A stretch of DNA of 64,000 bases, from the NCBI GenBank assembly GCA_018296165.2, contig JACKQL020000063.1, positions 62,001-126,000 on the forward strand, written 5' to 3'. Each line of letters starts with the position of its first letter. Within the stretch, counting starts at the first letter, position 1. Position numbers and translations under genes: made by a program. Source of the stretch: Termitomyces sp. T153. Lineage: Eukaryota; Basidiomycota; Agaricomycetes; Agaricales; Lyophyllaceae. Under the pieces are notes generated by a model. It saw only the letters and a program-made list of their open reading frames with translations, was not told where the DNA came from and made no database searches. Positions 47,713-57,639 of this stretch are shown here, one piece after another.

Positions 47713-48200
47713 ATGATCTCCATCATATATGTCAGGGAGTGTATGTAGGACAAGGTAGTTTGGAACAAGGAGCTAAAGGGCCTAAGCTAGATGCAGATGC
47801 AAACCATTCTGCAGCAGCTGGAGCTAGAAAGCCTGAGCTAGGTGCAGACACAAACTGTTCTGCATCTGCTGAGGGCATAGGAGGTGTGGTAGGAGCAAGG
47901 AGAAGATGTTTCAAAAGAGCTTGGAGAGAAAGGGACACTGCTTCAGTAGTTTGATGGAGTCTGGTGAGTTCAGCTGTGTGGGAAGTAAGGGAGGCTTGGG
48001 TAAGTTGAACCTGTGTCTCCAGAGACAACAGACAACTCCAGGCATTGTTCTGGGGGCTCGAAGCATCAGGGGGAGGTGCTAGAGGGGTTGGCTGGGTTAT
48101 AGAAGGAGCACAGGGGGTATTAAGACACTGGTGGAGGAGATACCTGTTGAGGAACCAAGTAGAAGCTCAGGCAATCAAAGGGGGCTCCCAGACCAAGTCT
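47713..48200 (-). pseudogene. G-V gag N-terminus
   Basis: Frame 47732-48028 reads LETQVQLTQASLTSHTAELT and SLSLQALLKHLLLAPTTPP, as in the G-I and G-IV Gag N-termini. A duplicated module follows (AEQFVSAPSSGFLAPA, then AEWFASASSLGPLAP). The start of Gag lies in the broken sequence toward 48200. Confidence 0.75.
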
Positions 48201-48202
48201 AG

Positions 48203-48213
48203 AGACTTGTTCT
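48203..48213 (-). promoter_or_regulatory. G-V self-priming primer binding site
   Basis: On the element strand it reads AGAACAAGTCT, two bases after the 5' LTR. It is the exact reverse complement of AGACTTGTTCT inside the LTR (48342-48352): 11 of 11 bases. Confidence 0.72.
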
Positions 48214-48215
48214 GC

Positions 48216-48676
48216 TGTAAGGGCAACCTCTGGAGGCTGTGGTTCAATCACACAACTGGTAGAGAAAGATCCCAAGTCTATTCAGTATCTACAAGAAGTT
48301 CTAGCATTCTAGCTACTCACCTGGCAGAGGGAGATCCAAAGAGAACAAGTCTGAGGATCTCCAATGCCAGTGTTCAGAAAATTTACTGGAAGTCACATGA
48401 CCAAGTCACATGCATCAAAAGGTTGACCAACCATGTGACCAATCAACCAGTCAGTCAGTCACAGGACCAACCAACCAGTTGGTCACATGACCCAAGCATG
48501 TACATCACAGGGGCAACACTTGTCTGAATTATGGACAGAGAACTAGTGCAACCTGAGGGCTAAAACTAGGACCAATAAATAGAGAAAGGGAAGGAGAGTA
48601 AAGGAAAACTATAGTGGAGAGGATTTGACAGGAACTGGAGGAGGAGAAGGAGAAACAAGTGGGACATCCCCTGACA
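48216..48676 (-). repeat. G-V 5' LTR
   Basis: On the plus strand it reads TGTAAGGGCAACCTCTGGAGG to CATCCCCTGACA (461 bp). It matches 41102-41536, with a short extra duplicated CAACCAGT..GTCA block near 48440-48485. Confidence 0.9.
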
Positions 48677-48681
48677 GACAG

Positions 48682-48830
48682 AGGGTAGAGAGTTTGGTCA
48701 TGTGATAGGTGAGGGACAATTGAATCAGTTGCACCTGATTCTCTAGGTGGAGCAGGCAAGTCCAGGCTTTGTCCTGAGGGGCAGAAGCCTCTAAGGGAGC
48801 ATCTGGATTGGCAAGCTGAGACATAGAATT
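48682..48830 (-). pseudogene. G-IV gag N-terminus
   Basis: The frame beginning at 48824 reads MSQLANPDAPLEASAPQDKA, WTCLLHLENQVQL and KLSTLC, closely matching the G-I Gag start (5719-5880). It stops at the G-V insertion and continues at 41101. Confidence 0.85.
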
Positions 48831-48915
48831 CTGTGAATGCTTAAGTGTGAGGAAGCAACAAACAGGAGCTCAGAGGTTCCTTGCAGGCTATGAGGGGCTT
48901 CCAGACCAGAATGAG

Positions 48916-48926
48916 AGACTTGTTCT
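48916..48926 (-). promoter_or_regulatory. G-IV self-priming primer binding site
   Basis: On the element strand it reads AGAACAAGTCT, two bases after the 5' LTR end. It is the exact complement of the LTR motif at 49055-49065. Confidence 0.72.
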
Positions 48927-48928
48927 GC

Positions 48929-49288
48929 TGTAAAGGCAACCTCTAGGAGTGGCAGCTCAATTATGCAGCTAGCAGAGGGGAATCCAGAGTATATTTAATA
49001 AGGTAACTGACAATACAAATAATAACTAATCACCTAGCAGAGGAGAATCCAGAGAGAACAAGTCTAAGGATCCCCACTGCTTAGTGTAGTGCATCAGTAG
49101 GCAGCAGAGGTTTGAGAACAACTATACAGAAGGCTGGAGCTGGCCCTAACCCTAGAAAAGTGCTCAACAAGGAACCATGGAAAGTTCCAAGAGTCTCCAG
49201 AGATCTCTGGGGGTCTGGAATAAGCTGTGAAGATTGCTGCAGAGGTTGGAAATGGAACTTGGAGGTCAGAAATGGAAGTCCCCTGACA
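48929..49288 (-). repeat. G-IV 5' LTR
   Basis: A 360 bp copy, TGTAAAGGCAACC to AGTCCCCTGACA on the plus strand. It pairs with 34463-34822 at identical length, with differences almost all C/T or G/A. Confidence 0.92.
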
Positions 49289-52200
49289 GAAAGCTCTGAT
49301 AAGTGTTGTTATTAGAGAATCTGGCATTGACTTCAAACAAAGCAGCATTAGGCCTGGCAGCTACCATCCCCAAAGATTTATTATCCTGGAAGTAAACTTC
49401 ATGTTGGCCTTCTAAATGCACAGGTAATTAATACACAGGAAGATGTTTCCTATGCATGTTGGATTCAAAGATGTGCTAGCAAGGTTTAACTGCAGAAATG
49501 TATCTGACATCTAAGTGTTCTTTACATTCATCCCTCTGGTCTCTCTGTTCTCTGGAAATTTGCAAAGTGGTCCTATTATGGCCTTGGTAAGTGTACTTGT
49601 GAATGTATTTGATAGTTACTACTGAAGCACAGACCTCCACATTGATGTGGCATTGATACTTGGCTGAGAGATAAGGATTGTATGCAACACCATCATGATT
49701 GTCATAACAATGACTATTCTTTTCAAAGAAGTGGCCATTGTCAAGTCTGGCATACTGAGGATAGCCATTTCCCCCATACTGGATAGCTTCTGAAAATTCC
49801 TTTGGATATATTTTAGAATATTTGCCATCTACCATGCATTTGGCATTGGGGTTGGCAGCTCCACATGGACCATGGACTGTTTTAGTATCAACCTAATAAC
49901 AAGCTTAAGTAACTGGATTAAGAATTCAAACAAAGCCAATACCTGATATAAGCAAGGCTGAGCAACTGGATCTGGAATTTTGAGCTGGGATAATAGAATA
50001 CACATGAATTGCATTCTGTATCCTATGATGATGATGGAAGAAGATCAAGATATGCATGTGTGGAAGTCCTCTCTTTTGGAATTCAAGACATGAACCACAC
50101 AGCTGCCAAAGAGACCTTCTTTGATCTCCTTCACCACAGCATTTTTCTTGAATTGAAATACTCTGGCAACAAGATCAGGTTGATTAGCAGCTGTTTGTTT
50201 TTTTCCATTGACTGCAGATTCCTTCAAGAGAGCTTCTTCAATTTCTGACCACTTTGGATTGGCAGTCATATTCAAGAAGAGATCAGGTTTCCCAAAATTT
50301 CTGCAGATATCCATAGAGCCCTGGAATAATTGCTGCATCTGTTGATCTCTTCTAATATGGGAAGAAGGGAGGATAACACAACAGCTTTGTGAGGTAACCT
50401 CCTCATCTCCAGCAGCAGCATCTATTGCTCCTTTATAAACCTCAGTTCTAATCTTCTTCTGATTGTGCCAAACCCAAGTCAACTTGTTTTGTTCACTTGA
50501 AGTTCATGCACCAACAACATATTGCTGAAATAGCTTTCCATTCCAGAGTAATGCTGCATTAGCTTTCACTATCCTTTTCTGCAGTCTATATGCATAATAT
50601 GCAGTTTGGGTGACCTTTGGTGCTCTTTGCTGATTCTCTGGTCAAAATGAGAGTGAATATTTGTGTGAAATTCTGGCTCTCCAGTTGGAAACATAATGGT
50701 ATGATGGAATGGAGTGTAACATGGGTGCAAATGACTGATCTGTTTCAATTGACCTCCATGCAAATGTAACACTATATCACAATGATCTGATCATTCTTCT
50801 GAGCCATCTCCAGGGATTATAGCTGCAACCCCCTCCTGTTCATTGGGGTCATTATAGCATTGAGGGTCTCCAAAATCAGCTGTAAGCTTGACAGAAAGCC
50901 TTTGTGGTTGGCTCTCTGAAACTTCTCCTGTAATCTTCCTGGCATGCTTGTATAAGTCAATGAAGGGATTGACTCTAGCAAGCATATCCTGCAAAGAGGC
51001 CATTATCTGAGGATCAAGCCTGGGATGGTCCTGTTGACAGAAAGCCAAGTGCTTGTTGTAGTCATAAGAGTAGAGTTGTGCATACACAGGATGATTGCCT
51101 TCAATAAGAAGTAAGGCACTTGTCAGATAATGGAGTTCTCCATTGATTCTGAAGCTGTATGGTCCAGGAGCATTGGTAATGGCATGGTCAATTTTAACTT
51201 CCAGAAATGTGAATGCAAAGGCTGCATTGTATTGATGGATAGATGTTTTAAAAGTGTTGGAGAGAGGATGGTGGCCATGGAGTAGGTTGAGTAAATCTGC
51301 TAGGGCATCTTGGAGCCTGAGAAAATTTACTTGGCCTTGTAAGCAGCACATGCCAAATTTTGAATTGTTTCTGGTTAACTTGGTGAGCTTTTCAGCATAA
51401 AAGTGTAGAGCTTGGCAGTGTGGACATATGACAGTCATAGGACCAAGATAATGTAGTGCCATCAAGTAAGATTGCCTTGCTCTTGGAATAGATTGAACAG
51501 GGCCAAAATTTAGTGGAATAGGAAGGTGAAGGGGAAGCTCTAGTTCTTCTACTGGTATATTTTCAGCAGGATTTTCTGGTTGGGGTTGATGATTGGGTAA
51601 GGCAGGGTCCAAGTCTTCTGCAGGTCTATGTAGACCAGGATCAACATATTCCAAGTCATCATCAGAAGGCATGTCATCTTGAGGACCCAATGGATTATCA
51701 AGAGGAGGATCCAATTGTTCTGCTAGTCAATCTTGAGCAAAATTAACATATTCCAAGTCATCATCAGAAGGTATGTCATTCTGAGGACCTAAATTATTGA
51801 AATCCTCTTTCAGATCAGCTTCCTGTTGCTGTTCCCATCCTTGGAAGATCCTTTGAGCCATGACTGCATTCAAAGGCCTATGTTCAGAATTCAGATCAAT
51901 ATGCTATTAAACTTTGTTAGTTAAAGTAGCATTTTGAAATATTCTTCAGGTGACCTCTGCTCTGTCTTGCTCTCTCCTGTCTTTCCTGGCTCAGAATGGC
52001 TAATGCCTGCTACCTATCCTCCTCTTGTCTCAGCCTTTGTTGCTCTTCCAATACAGCCAATTCCTGTTCATGTCTGATCTAGCAGTTTTCCATCTCCTGA
52101 GCAATGTCAAGAGTAGGGGGATGTAGAGCAGTTCCAATTCTTCTAAGTGGAAGAGCAGGAAGAATAAGCACCATTCTAGGTATAGGATGCTGTAAAGGAG

Positions 52201-52740
52201 CATCCTATCCCTCAGGCAAAGTAGTTTGAGGAATAATCACTGTAGGTTGAGCAATAGTAGGCTGATTGATTGGTATCAGCCTATTATTGTCTCTTCCATG
52301 TACAGGAGCAGGTAGAGGTGGCATCACAATGGGCATAGAATTCTACATAGGAACTTGTCTCACTCTTTTAAGTGCAGGAGCAGGTGGAGGAGGCACCATT
52401 CTAAGGAGAGGATTCTGTAAAGGAGCATCCCATCCTTTAGGAAAAATAGTTTCAGGAATCACTATAGAAAATGGATCATCAGCAGCAGCTGGCTGTCTAA
52501 TAGGTCTTCCTGAAGAGCTAGAAGTGGTGGCTATAGATTGGTGACTATTCCCAAGCCTCAAACCTCCAGATCCCAGAGATTGATTAATACTCCCAGTTCC
52601 CATACTCCCAGGCCCAAATTGAAGTGGTGGAACAACCACAGTATTGATCTGTTCCAAAGATCTATTGTTGCTATTTGCTTGACAATAGTCAGGATCTGTC
52701 ATTTGTAACTGTTCAAGTCTCCTTTGAATCCTAGCTTGTT
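49289..52740 (-). pseudogene. Helitron Rep (HUH) part with N-terminal region
   Basis: From the N-terminus: a Pro/Ser-rich start (52343-52702), an acidic segment, and a Helitron N-terminal region (50791-51714) with a CPHC motif (VICPHCQALHFYAEKLT), FGMCCLQGQV and YNAAFAFTFLEVK. Then the Rep domain: LPSSHIRRDQQMQQLFQGSM, FGKPDLFLNMTANPKWSEIE and QPDLVARVFQFKKN. A frameshift leads to the HUH box EFQKRGLPHMHILIFF (about 50039-50086). Further on come MVDGKYSKIYPKEFSEA and VVTIKYIHKYTYQGHNRT, the tyrosine-bearing K-Y-x2-K-Y region. Rep would nick and join DNA ends for rolling-circle transposition. Stops at several points make this copy inactive. Confidence 0.9.
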
Positions 52741-53610
52741 GCCTTTAGCTTTCAGAAGTAGTAGGTGGTAGGTTTGTATGCCTGCAACATCAATTGTTAA
52801 GCATTTTAATAGTCAAAAAACATTAAAATTAACTTACATGATGAGATGGATCTAATAATAAGCTTGTTAGTCAACATCAATCAATCATTAGATGTGACCA
52901 AACATACTTTGTCATGTGGTTTCCTTTCCACAACTTCAGAAACATGTGTTGTTTGGTCATGTTGTGTCAAAAAACACACAAGGCATGAAAAACAGTGTCC
53001 ACCTAACCTTGAGAAAAAGAGCCTGATAGAGACTGCAGTGAAGTCTGTTCTCAGTCATGGTCAGTCAATAGAAATTACTCTCAGAAAAGAAGTATACATA
53101 AGCAAATCAGCTTTTATACAGAAAAACCCATCAAAATCAGCCATCAGACAATTAGGCAAAGAAAAGAAGGCCCACCTCAATGACATAAAGCTACTCAATG
53201 CTTAAAAATAGCCTGATAAAAGATGCAATAGTGAAGATCTGGTTACCAGTTTGATCAATGATCGGAGGATGATACCCAGTAGTAGATTAATACATAGCCA
53301 AGTAAGTGAAGCCTCTCAAAGAGGGTCAGTAAGGTCTATCAGGTCAATGAAAGCCTTTTCTCATAATATCAAGACAGAGAGAATATTGAAAACTTCAGGT
53401 TGAAAAGAAAGATGATATTTTTGATGTTTATGTGATCAATTAATCTTTCCAAGGGACTGGCCAAAAATTTGAAGCCAGCCAATTTACACAATTTCCATAA
53501 GCATTATATAAGGATTGATGGAACCCATTTTCTTAAGATCTTGTTGTTGCATTCAGATAGAGCACAGCCATGTTCCCAGGAGTTGTCACATATACTATAG
53601 AAACAAGCTA
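52741..53610. other. Helitron upstream region, no gene
   Basis: No supported frame. The plus-strand frame 52846-53205 is Lys/Ser-rich with no motif I recognise. The Helitron 5' end should lie here but was not identified. Confidence 0.4.
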
Positions 53611-53611
53611 T

Positions 53612-53880
53612 GGTCCATGCCCTTGGCATGGGCCTGTAGCTCTTGTGAAGTCCCAGACTCAACCTCACTTCATTCAATTAGGTCCTTGATAATCTAACTC
53701 AATGCTAAGATCCAGACCAACCTCACTACATTGAGTCAGGTCTTTGTATTATGTCAACTCAATGCTAAGATCCAGACCCAACCTCACTACATTTGGTTAG
53801 GTCTTTGTATTTTGTCAACTCAATGCTAGACTCCAAACTTTACCTCACTATGTTTGGTTAGGTCTTTGCAACTTTGAAGA
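53612..53880 (-). repeat. Second Helitron-type hairpin and tandem repeats
   Basis: Hairpin GGTCCATGCC-CTT-GGCATGGGCC (53612-53634, one wobble pair), then four units of 59-61 bp starting near 53653, 53712, 53772 and 53833 with CCAGACC(C)AACCTCACT. Same orientation and order as 32218-32560. It should be the 3' end of another Helitron copy whose body extends to higher coordinates and is cut off. Confidence 0.65.
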
Positions 53881-54223
53881 GCATGTTTGACAAATTTTTT
53901 GACACCAACATATATTCAGGAGAAAGAAATTAGAAAGTAGCCTGAGTAATGAGAATTCTAGAATCCCATTTATGGTATCACTAAGTAGTACTCATACTTA
54001 GCAATCAGATTTTTGACTTGATTCTCTCTTAAAGTAATATGAAAAGTGGTTATGGTGCTTTAATAATCTCTTTCCAATACTCTATCTAATCAAGATTTAT
54101 TGAGCATCACTCATCTGTTTTTTTCAACCCAATATATATGATATATGACCATCTTATCACAAACTATACACCCTTCAATAAAATTAGAAAGTCTGTGGAT
54201 CCTCAGGAACAGGAGCTAGCCTA
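53881..54223. other. No gene; flank of second Helitron terminus
   Basis: A/T-rich sequence between the Helitron repeats and the G-VI 3' LTR, without a credible frame. Confidence 0.4.
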
Positions 54224-54568
54224 TGATAAAAGTGATCTCTGGAGGCTGTGGCTCAATCACACAACTGGCAGAGGGAGATTCAAAGGTTTATTCAGTACTA
54301 TACAGTGTCTACAGCCATAACTATGCACCTGACAGAGGGATGAGAAACAACTGTACAGTACAACAAAAGAGTCATGTGACATCATGCATATACTTCAACA
54401 GAAGGGCAACATTGTCTGAATTATGGACAGAGAAGCAGTCCAGTGTGAGGGATGAGACTAGGACCAATGGATAGGGAAAGAAAAGGGAAATAAAGAAAAA
54501 CTATAAGAAGGGGAATCTAAGAAGGAATGGAGAGGGAAAAGAGAGGACAAATTGGGAATCCTCTGACA
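54224..54568 (-). repeat. G-VI 3' LTR
   Basis: On the plus strand it reads TGATAAAAGTGATCTCTGGAGG to AATCCTCTGACA. The outer tip is mutated from TGTAAGGGTGACC. Pyrimidine-rich TCACCTCCTCTTTGGC follows at 54569. Confidence 0.82.
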
Positions 54569-54589
54569 TCACCTCCTCTTTGGCATGCA

Positions 54590-55596
54590 GCATCTTGATG
54601 CACTGAGTAGAAAAAGTCATGAATCACTTGGTAATTTCAAGATAGAGTAGATGCCTCAAATTGCCTTAAGTGCATTGGGGTGCCTGCAATAGAAGTTCCA
54701 AACCAGAGTTGGTGCACATGCATTGGCCTGTGGTTGCTAAGAGATATCCTCAATGCCATATCCCTAATGCCATATCCCTTACACTTCACCTTGAATTTTA
54801 ACTTTTTCTGGAACACCCTGCTATCCAGAATCTCCTCCACTTCATACTCCTCCTTATTGTTCACTAGGATTGGTAGTGATGATCAATGGCCAGGAATGGA
54901 GTCCTCTAGAGCTGGGAACAGTTTGACAACATTAAAGACTGGATGTAGTTGATGCAGGCCTATGAGGAGCTTGAGCTATTATTCTAATGGCCCTACCTGT
55001 CTCTCCACTACAAAGGGACCAAGATGATAATGAAACAACTCCTGGGACAGCCTGGTTGTCTTGATGTCTAAGCTGTCCAGATACACTCAATTCTCTGGCC
55101 AATATATAGGGGCTGTAGTCCATTGCCAATCATAATACCATGCCATGTCATTTTTAGCCTTTGCTAGCACTTCTTTTGCCTCTTCCTAGGCTCTCTTCAT
55201 CCTTTTTATGAACTTGTTTGCAGAGTCATTCTCTGAAAACCATGTCCAAGGTTCAAACCCCATCCAAAAGTGGCATCCTGTGTCCAAGAAGAAGGGAGTC
55301 ACCTGAGTAGACAAGTGAACATGGTTGTTATACTCAAACTCAGCATCAGGTAGAAGCTCATTTCAATCATTCTGTCCCTTGTTGCAGACTAGATGGAAGT
55401 ACTGCTCTAACTCTTGGTTAACCTGTTCCATTTGCCTGTCTGACTGAGGATGGTATGCCATGGTCATGTGGAGCTTCACTCCCAGGAGACAATACAACTC
55501 CTGCTCTCTCTCCATTGAGTTAGCATCCTCATTGTTTTGTTTCACCAGTACCACCTTCAGGTACAATTCCACCAAGTCCACATTTAGGGCTAGCAC
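54590..55596 (-). pseudogene. G-VI integrase C-terminus and chromodomain
   Basis: A clear chromodomain lies at the start of frame 54637-54864: MNNKEEYEVEEILDSRVF then KKLKFKVKCKGYGI. Integrase C-terminal sequence lies at 54950-55340, and part of the core is in frame 55363-55596 (MTMAYHPQSDRQMEQVNQEL), where the catalytic-site glutamate is kept. The integrase N-terminal part is missing; an LTR4-type repeat begins just beyond. Confidence 0.83.
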
Positions 55597-55935
55597 TTAC
55601 AGCTAGTTTTGTTTTGTTATCATCCCCTTTTGCTAATGCTCTCTTCACTATCTTTAGCACTCCCCCATTAGCACTGCTCCACAAGCAACACTTGTCTAGC
55701 AACCTTAGTTCTACTCTAGTTGGGTCTACCTACAGAGTTCCCCTCTCCCTCTTCACTATAGCTTCTACCAACCTTGTGCTAGCAACTTAGCACTAACCTT
55801 GTATCTAGCAGGCCTTCTGGGACCCTGCTTTACTTGCACCCTCACTTTCTACAATCTATTTGTTCTCTACTTGTGAGACTACTAGTTGTTGTATCCTTTA
55901 CATGGCAGCTAGGCAGCAATGGACATCATTAGCAT
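55597..55935 (+). repeat. LTR4-family repeat, forward copy, within G-VI
   Basis: Counterpart of the reverse repeat at 218-640, containing GTGCTAGCAACTTAGCAC and ending ACATGGCAGCTAGGCAGCA. It carries one copy of the unit that is duplicated at 271-627. It replaces the integrase N-terminal half and part of RNase H of G-VI, so a deletion accompanied or followed insertion. Confidence 0.6.
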
Positions 55936-57320
55936 CAAAGGTGGCTTGCTGCAAGGACTCCCAATACTAGGCTACATCCATAACAGTGAGGTCAAAGAGA
56001 GGATAGGCATGGTAAGAGAAATCCTGGATGAGATGAAATTCCAGTAGAAGTTAGCAAACCTTAAGAAGGCTTGGACTTCCTTCTTGTTCTTTGGCACTGG
56101 CCACTCTGCCACTTCAGCCACCTTCCTTTCTTGATGCACACATTGTTGTAGCCCTAACAGACATCCAACTTGGTGAAGTAGCAGGCACCTCAAAGGTTAT
56201 TGACAAGTTCAGAGATGAGTGGAAGGAGGTAGTAGTTCTTTACTATTATTGCATTCAAGACTCAATAGTCCTAAACCAGACAAAAAAATCCATCCTTGCT
56301 TCTTGATGAAGAAGACTGGAGAGGCCATTGGGGACATGGAGGAATGTATCTGACCAGAGCTCAGGTTCTCTTAAAAGAACACATCCAGTTCATCCTGCTT
56401 CTGGAGTGCAAGCAGATATACCTTGCAACTGGAGGCTTTGGCACCAGGTATCAGTTCTATTGTATGGTTCTATTATTTACACTTGGGGAGTCAAATGAGG
56501 CCTTAGCAAATATGTCTTCAAAGTCCTGTATGTGATGAGGCACTGTGCTGTGAAAAGGCTTAGACTAGGAGTTAGCTACAAAGGCCTCAGGCCTATATCT
56601 CTGTCATTGAAGGGGGAGGGCAGAGTGCCATAATATAGATTGTATTGCCTAACTCAATGGTCTCATCTGGAGACTCTGGGTCTGGAACACCAGCAAACTC
56701 CCCTTCAATTCCATCATCCTCTAGAGGTTTGCACCCAACACTCTTAACATCCTTGTAGAGGGCCTCCCTATGAGGGAATGCTAGGGGGGAGGATCCAAAA
56801 GGTGAAGATCAGCATAAGAGAGGTGCTTCACATGACAAGTGTGTATGGCAGCACATTCACAGACCCTTGCTTGGTGCTCCTTCTGGGCTTCTCTGGCACA
56901 GGTTATGTAGTGGTGTGAGCATTGACTCATCTTCACTTCACTATTTGTCCAGTCAATCTATAAGTTGAGTTCTTGTAACCAGGTGAACTCCAGAATCATG
57001 TCTTGCTTCCCAAGACTGGTGACTGCAAAAGCAGCATGCTTCAAATGGTCCTAGTAGCAGAGAACCCAAGTCAACAACAAAGCAAATAGAACCTGCTTCA
57101 TCAAGTATGCCATCAATGTTATAGACTGGAATTGGGCAAGAGATGAGGCAAGTGGTGAGTTGATGGCACTGCATGTATCCTGTGTCAAGAAAAAGGCTAG
57201 TAGCTCCACTATCTAGCAGGGCAACCATGCTTCAAGACTGCTGGGTGTCTATTGCCTTTATCTCCACCTGTAGCTTCAGTGAGTTGGCTGAGGAGGTGGA
57301 GGCAACTACATATTGTCAAG
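55936..57320 (-). pseudogene. G-VI partial RNase H, RT and protease
   Basis: 55972-56100 holds NKKEVQAFLRFANFYWNF. At about 56125 the sequence jumps to the RT fingers region, so some 350 bp including the Y-x-D-D box are deleted. The RT N-terminus and REALYK linker follow to about 56800. The protease frame (56953-57228) reads VALLDSGATSLFLDTGY with an intact D-S-G (57206-57213) and IPVYNIDGILDEAG. Confidence 0.82.
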
Positions 57321-57639
57321 GGAGATGTTGTTCCCAAGTAGAGAGTCAAGAGCAAGGTCTAGAGTAGTATCTCCAGGTAAGGCTTTGACTGAGGGTGAAA
57401 TTGGTATGTCTGAAGAGGGACTTATTGTTTCAGGCATAGTATCAAGAGCAATAGCAGATATATTTGATACTGTGAGCAGGGGGCAAAACAATTAGTGGCA
57501 GGCAACAGGGGCATATTGGTCATCTGCTGCCTACTTAAAAATCCTCCTTGGACTCTACTGGAACAGCCTCTGACTCTAAACTATCTTCAGCAGAAGCATC
57601 AGGAGAGAGGGTGCTAGCAGCATCCTGAGCTCCTAGAAG

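Larger units (their letters stand above)
41102..48676 (-). mobile_element. Gypsy chromovirus G-V, full length, nested in G-IV gag
   Basis: 3' LTR 41102-41536 and 5' LTR 48216-48676, with perfect duplications GACAG (41097-41101 and 48677-48681) in G-IV gag. A family L3 solo LTR (46558-47712) is nested inside, and without it the element is about 6.4 kb. This is a sister subfamily of G-I/G-IV: the same gene order but a different LTR centre and different Gag. Its coding capacity is the best preserved, with one 268-codon frame, but RT carries Y-L-D-N and stops remain. Confidence 0.93.
34463..49288 (-). mobile_element. Gypsy chromovirus G-IV, full length, nested
   Basis: Both LTRs are 360 bp (34463-34822 and 48929-49288). 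Perfect 5-bp duplications GAAAG (34458-34462 and 49289-49293) lie in the Helitron. Removing the solo LTR 37120-38249 and Gypsy G-V 41102-48676 leaves about 6.1 kb. The LTRs differ at several dozen sites, nearly all transitions. Gag and RT frames read through the cleaned junctions. The RT catalytic box at 38426-38437 is an intact Y-L-D-D, but the protease, integrase and several frames are damaged. Confidence 0.93.
32218..52740 (-). mobile_element. Helitron interrupted by Gypsy G-IV
   Basis: The coding part runs from an N-terminus near 52702 through the Rep domain (about 49476-50482) to the helicase C-terminus at 32634. It is split by G-IV at 34463-49288, and GAAAG flanks the break on both sides. 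Across the break the frame joins from TYQSF to PTKFVYYASK without a shift. The 3' end with its hairpin is near 32218. The 5' end (expected to begin TC) could not be fixed, but lies somewhere between about 52740 and 53600. Confidence 0.85.

Noticed and set aside
46554..47717. 7-bp CAATGAT direct repeats as the target duplication of the L3 LTR
   Set aside because: Using them would shift the LTR ends away from the tips shared with the copy at 11314-12180 (TGATAA...CACATCA), so the match may be coincidental.
52846..53205. Plus-strand 119-codon frame beside the Helitron
   Set aside because: Lys/Ser-rich, no motif, opposite to the Helitron genes, and no start or splice context.
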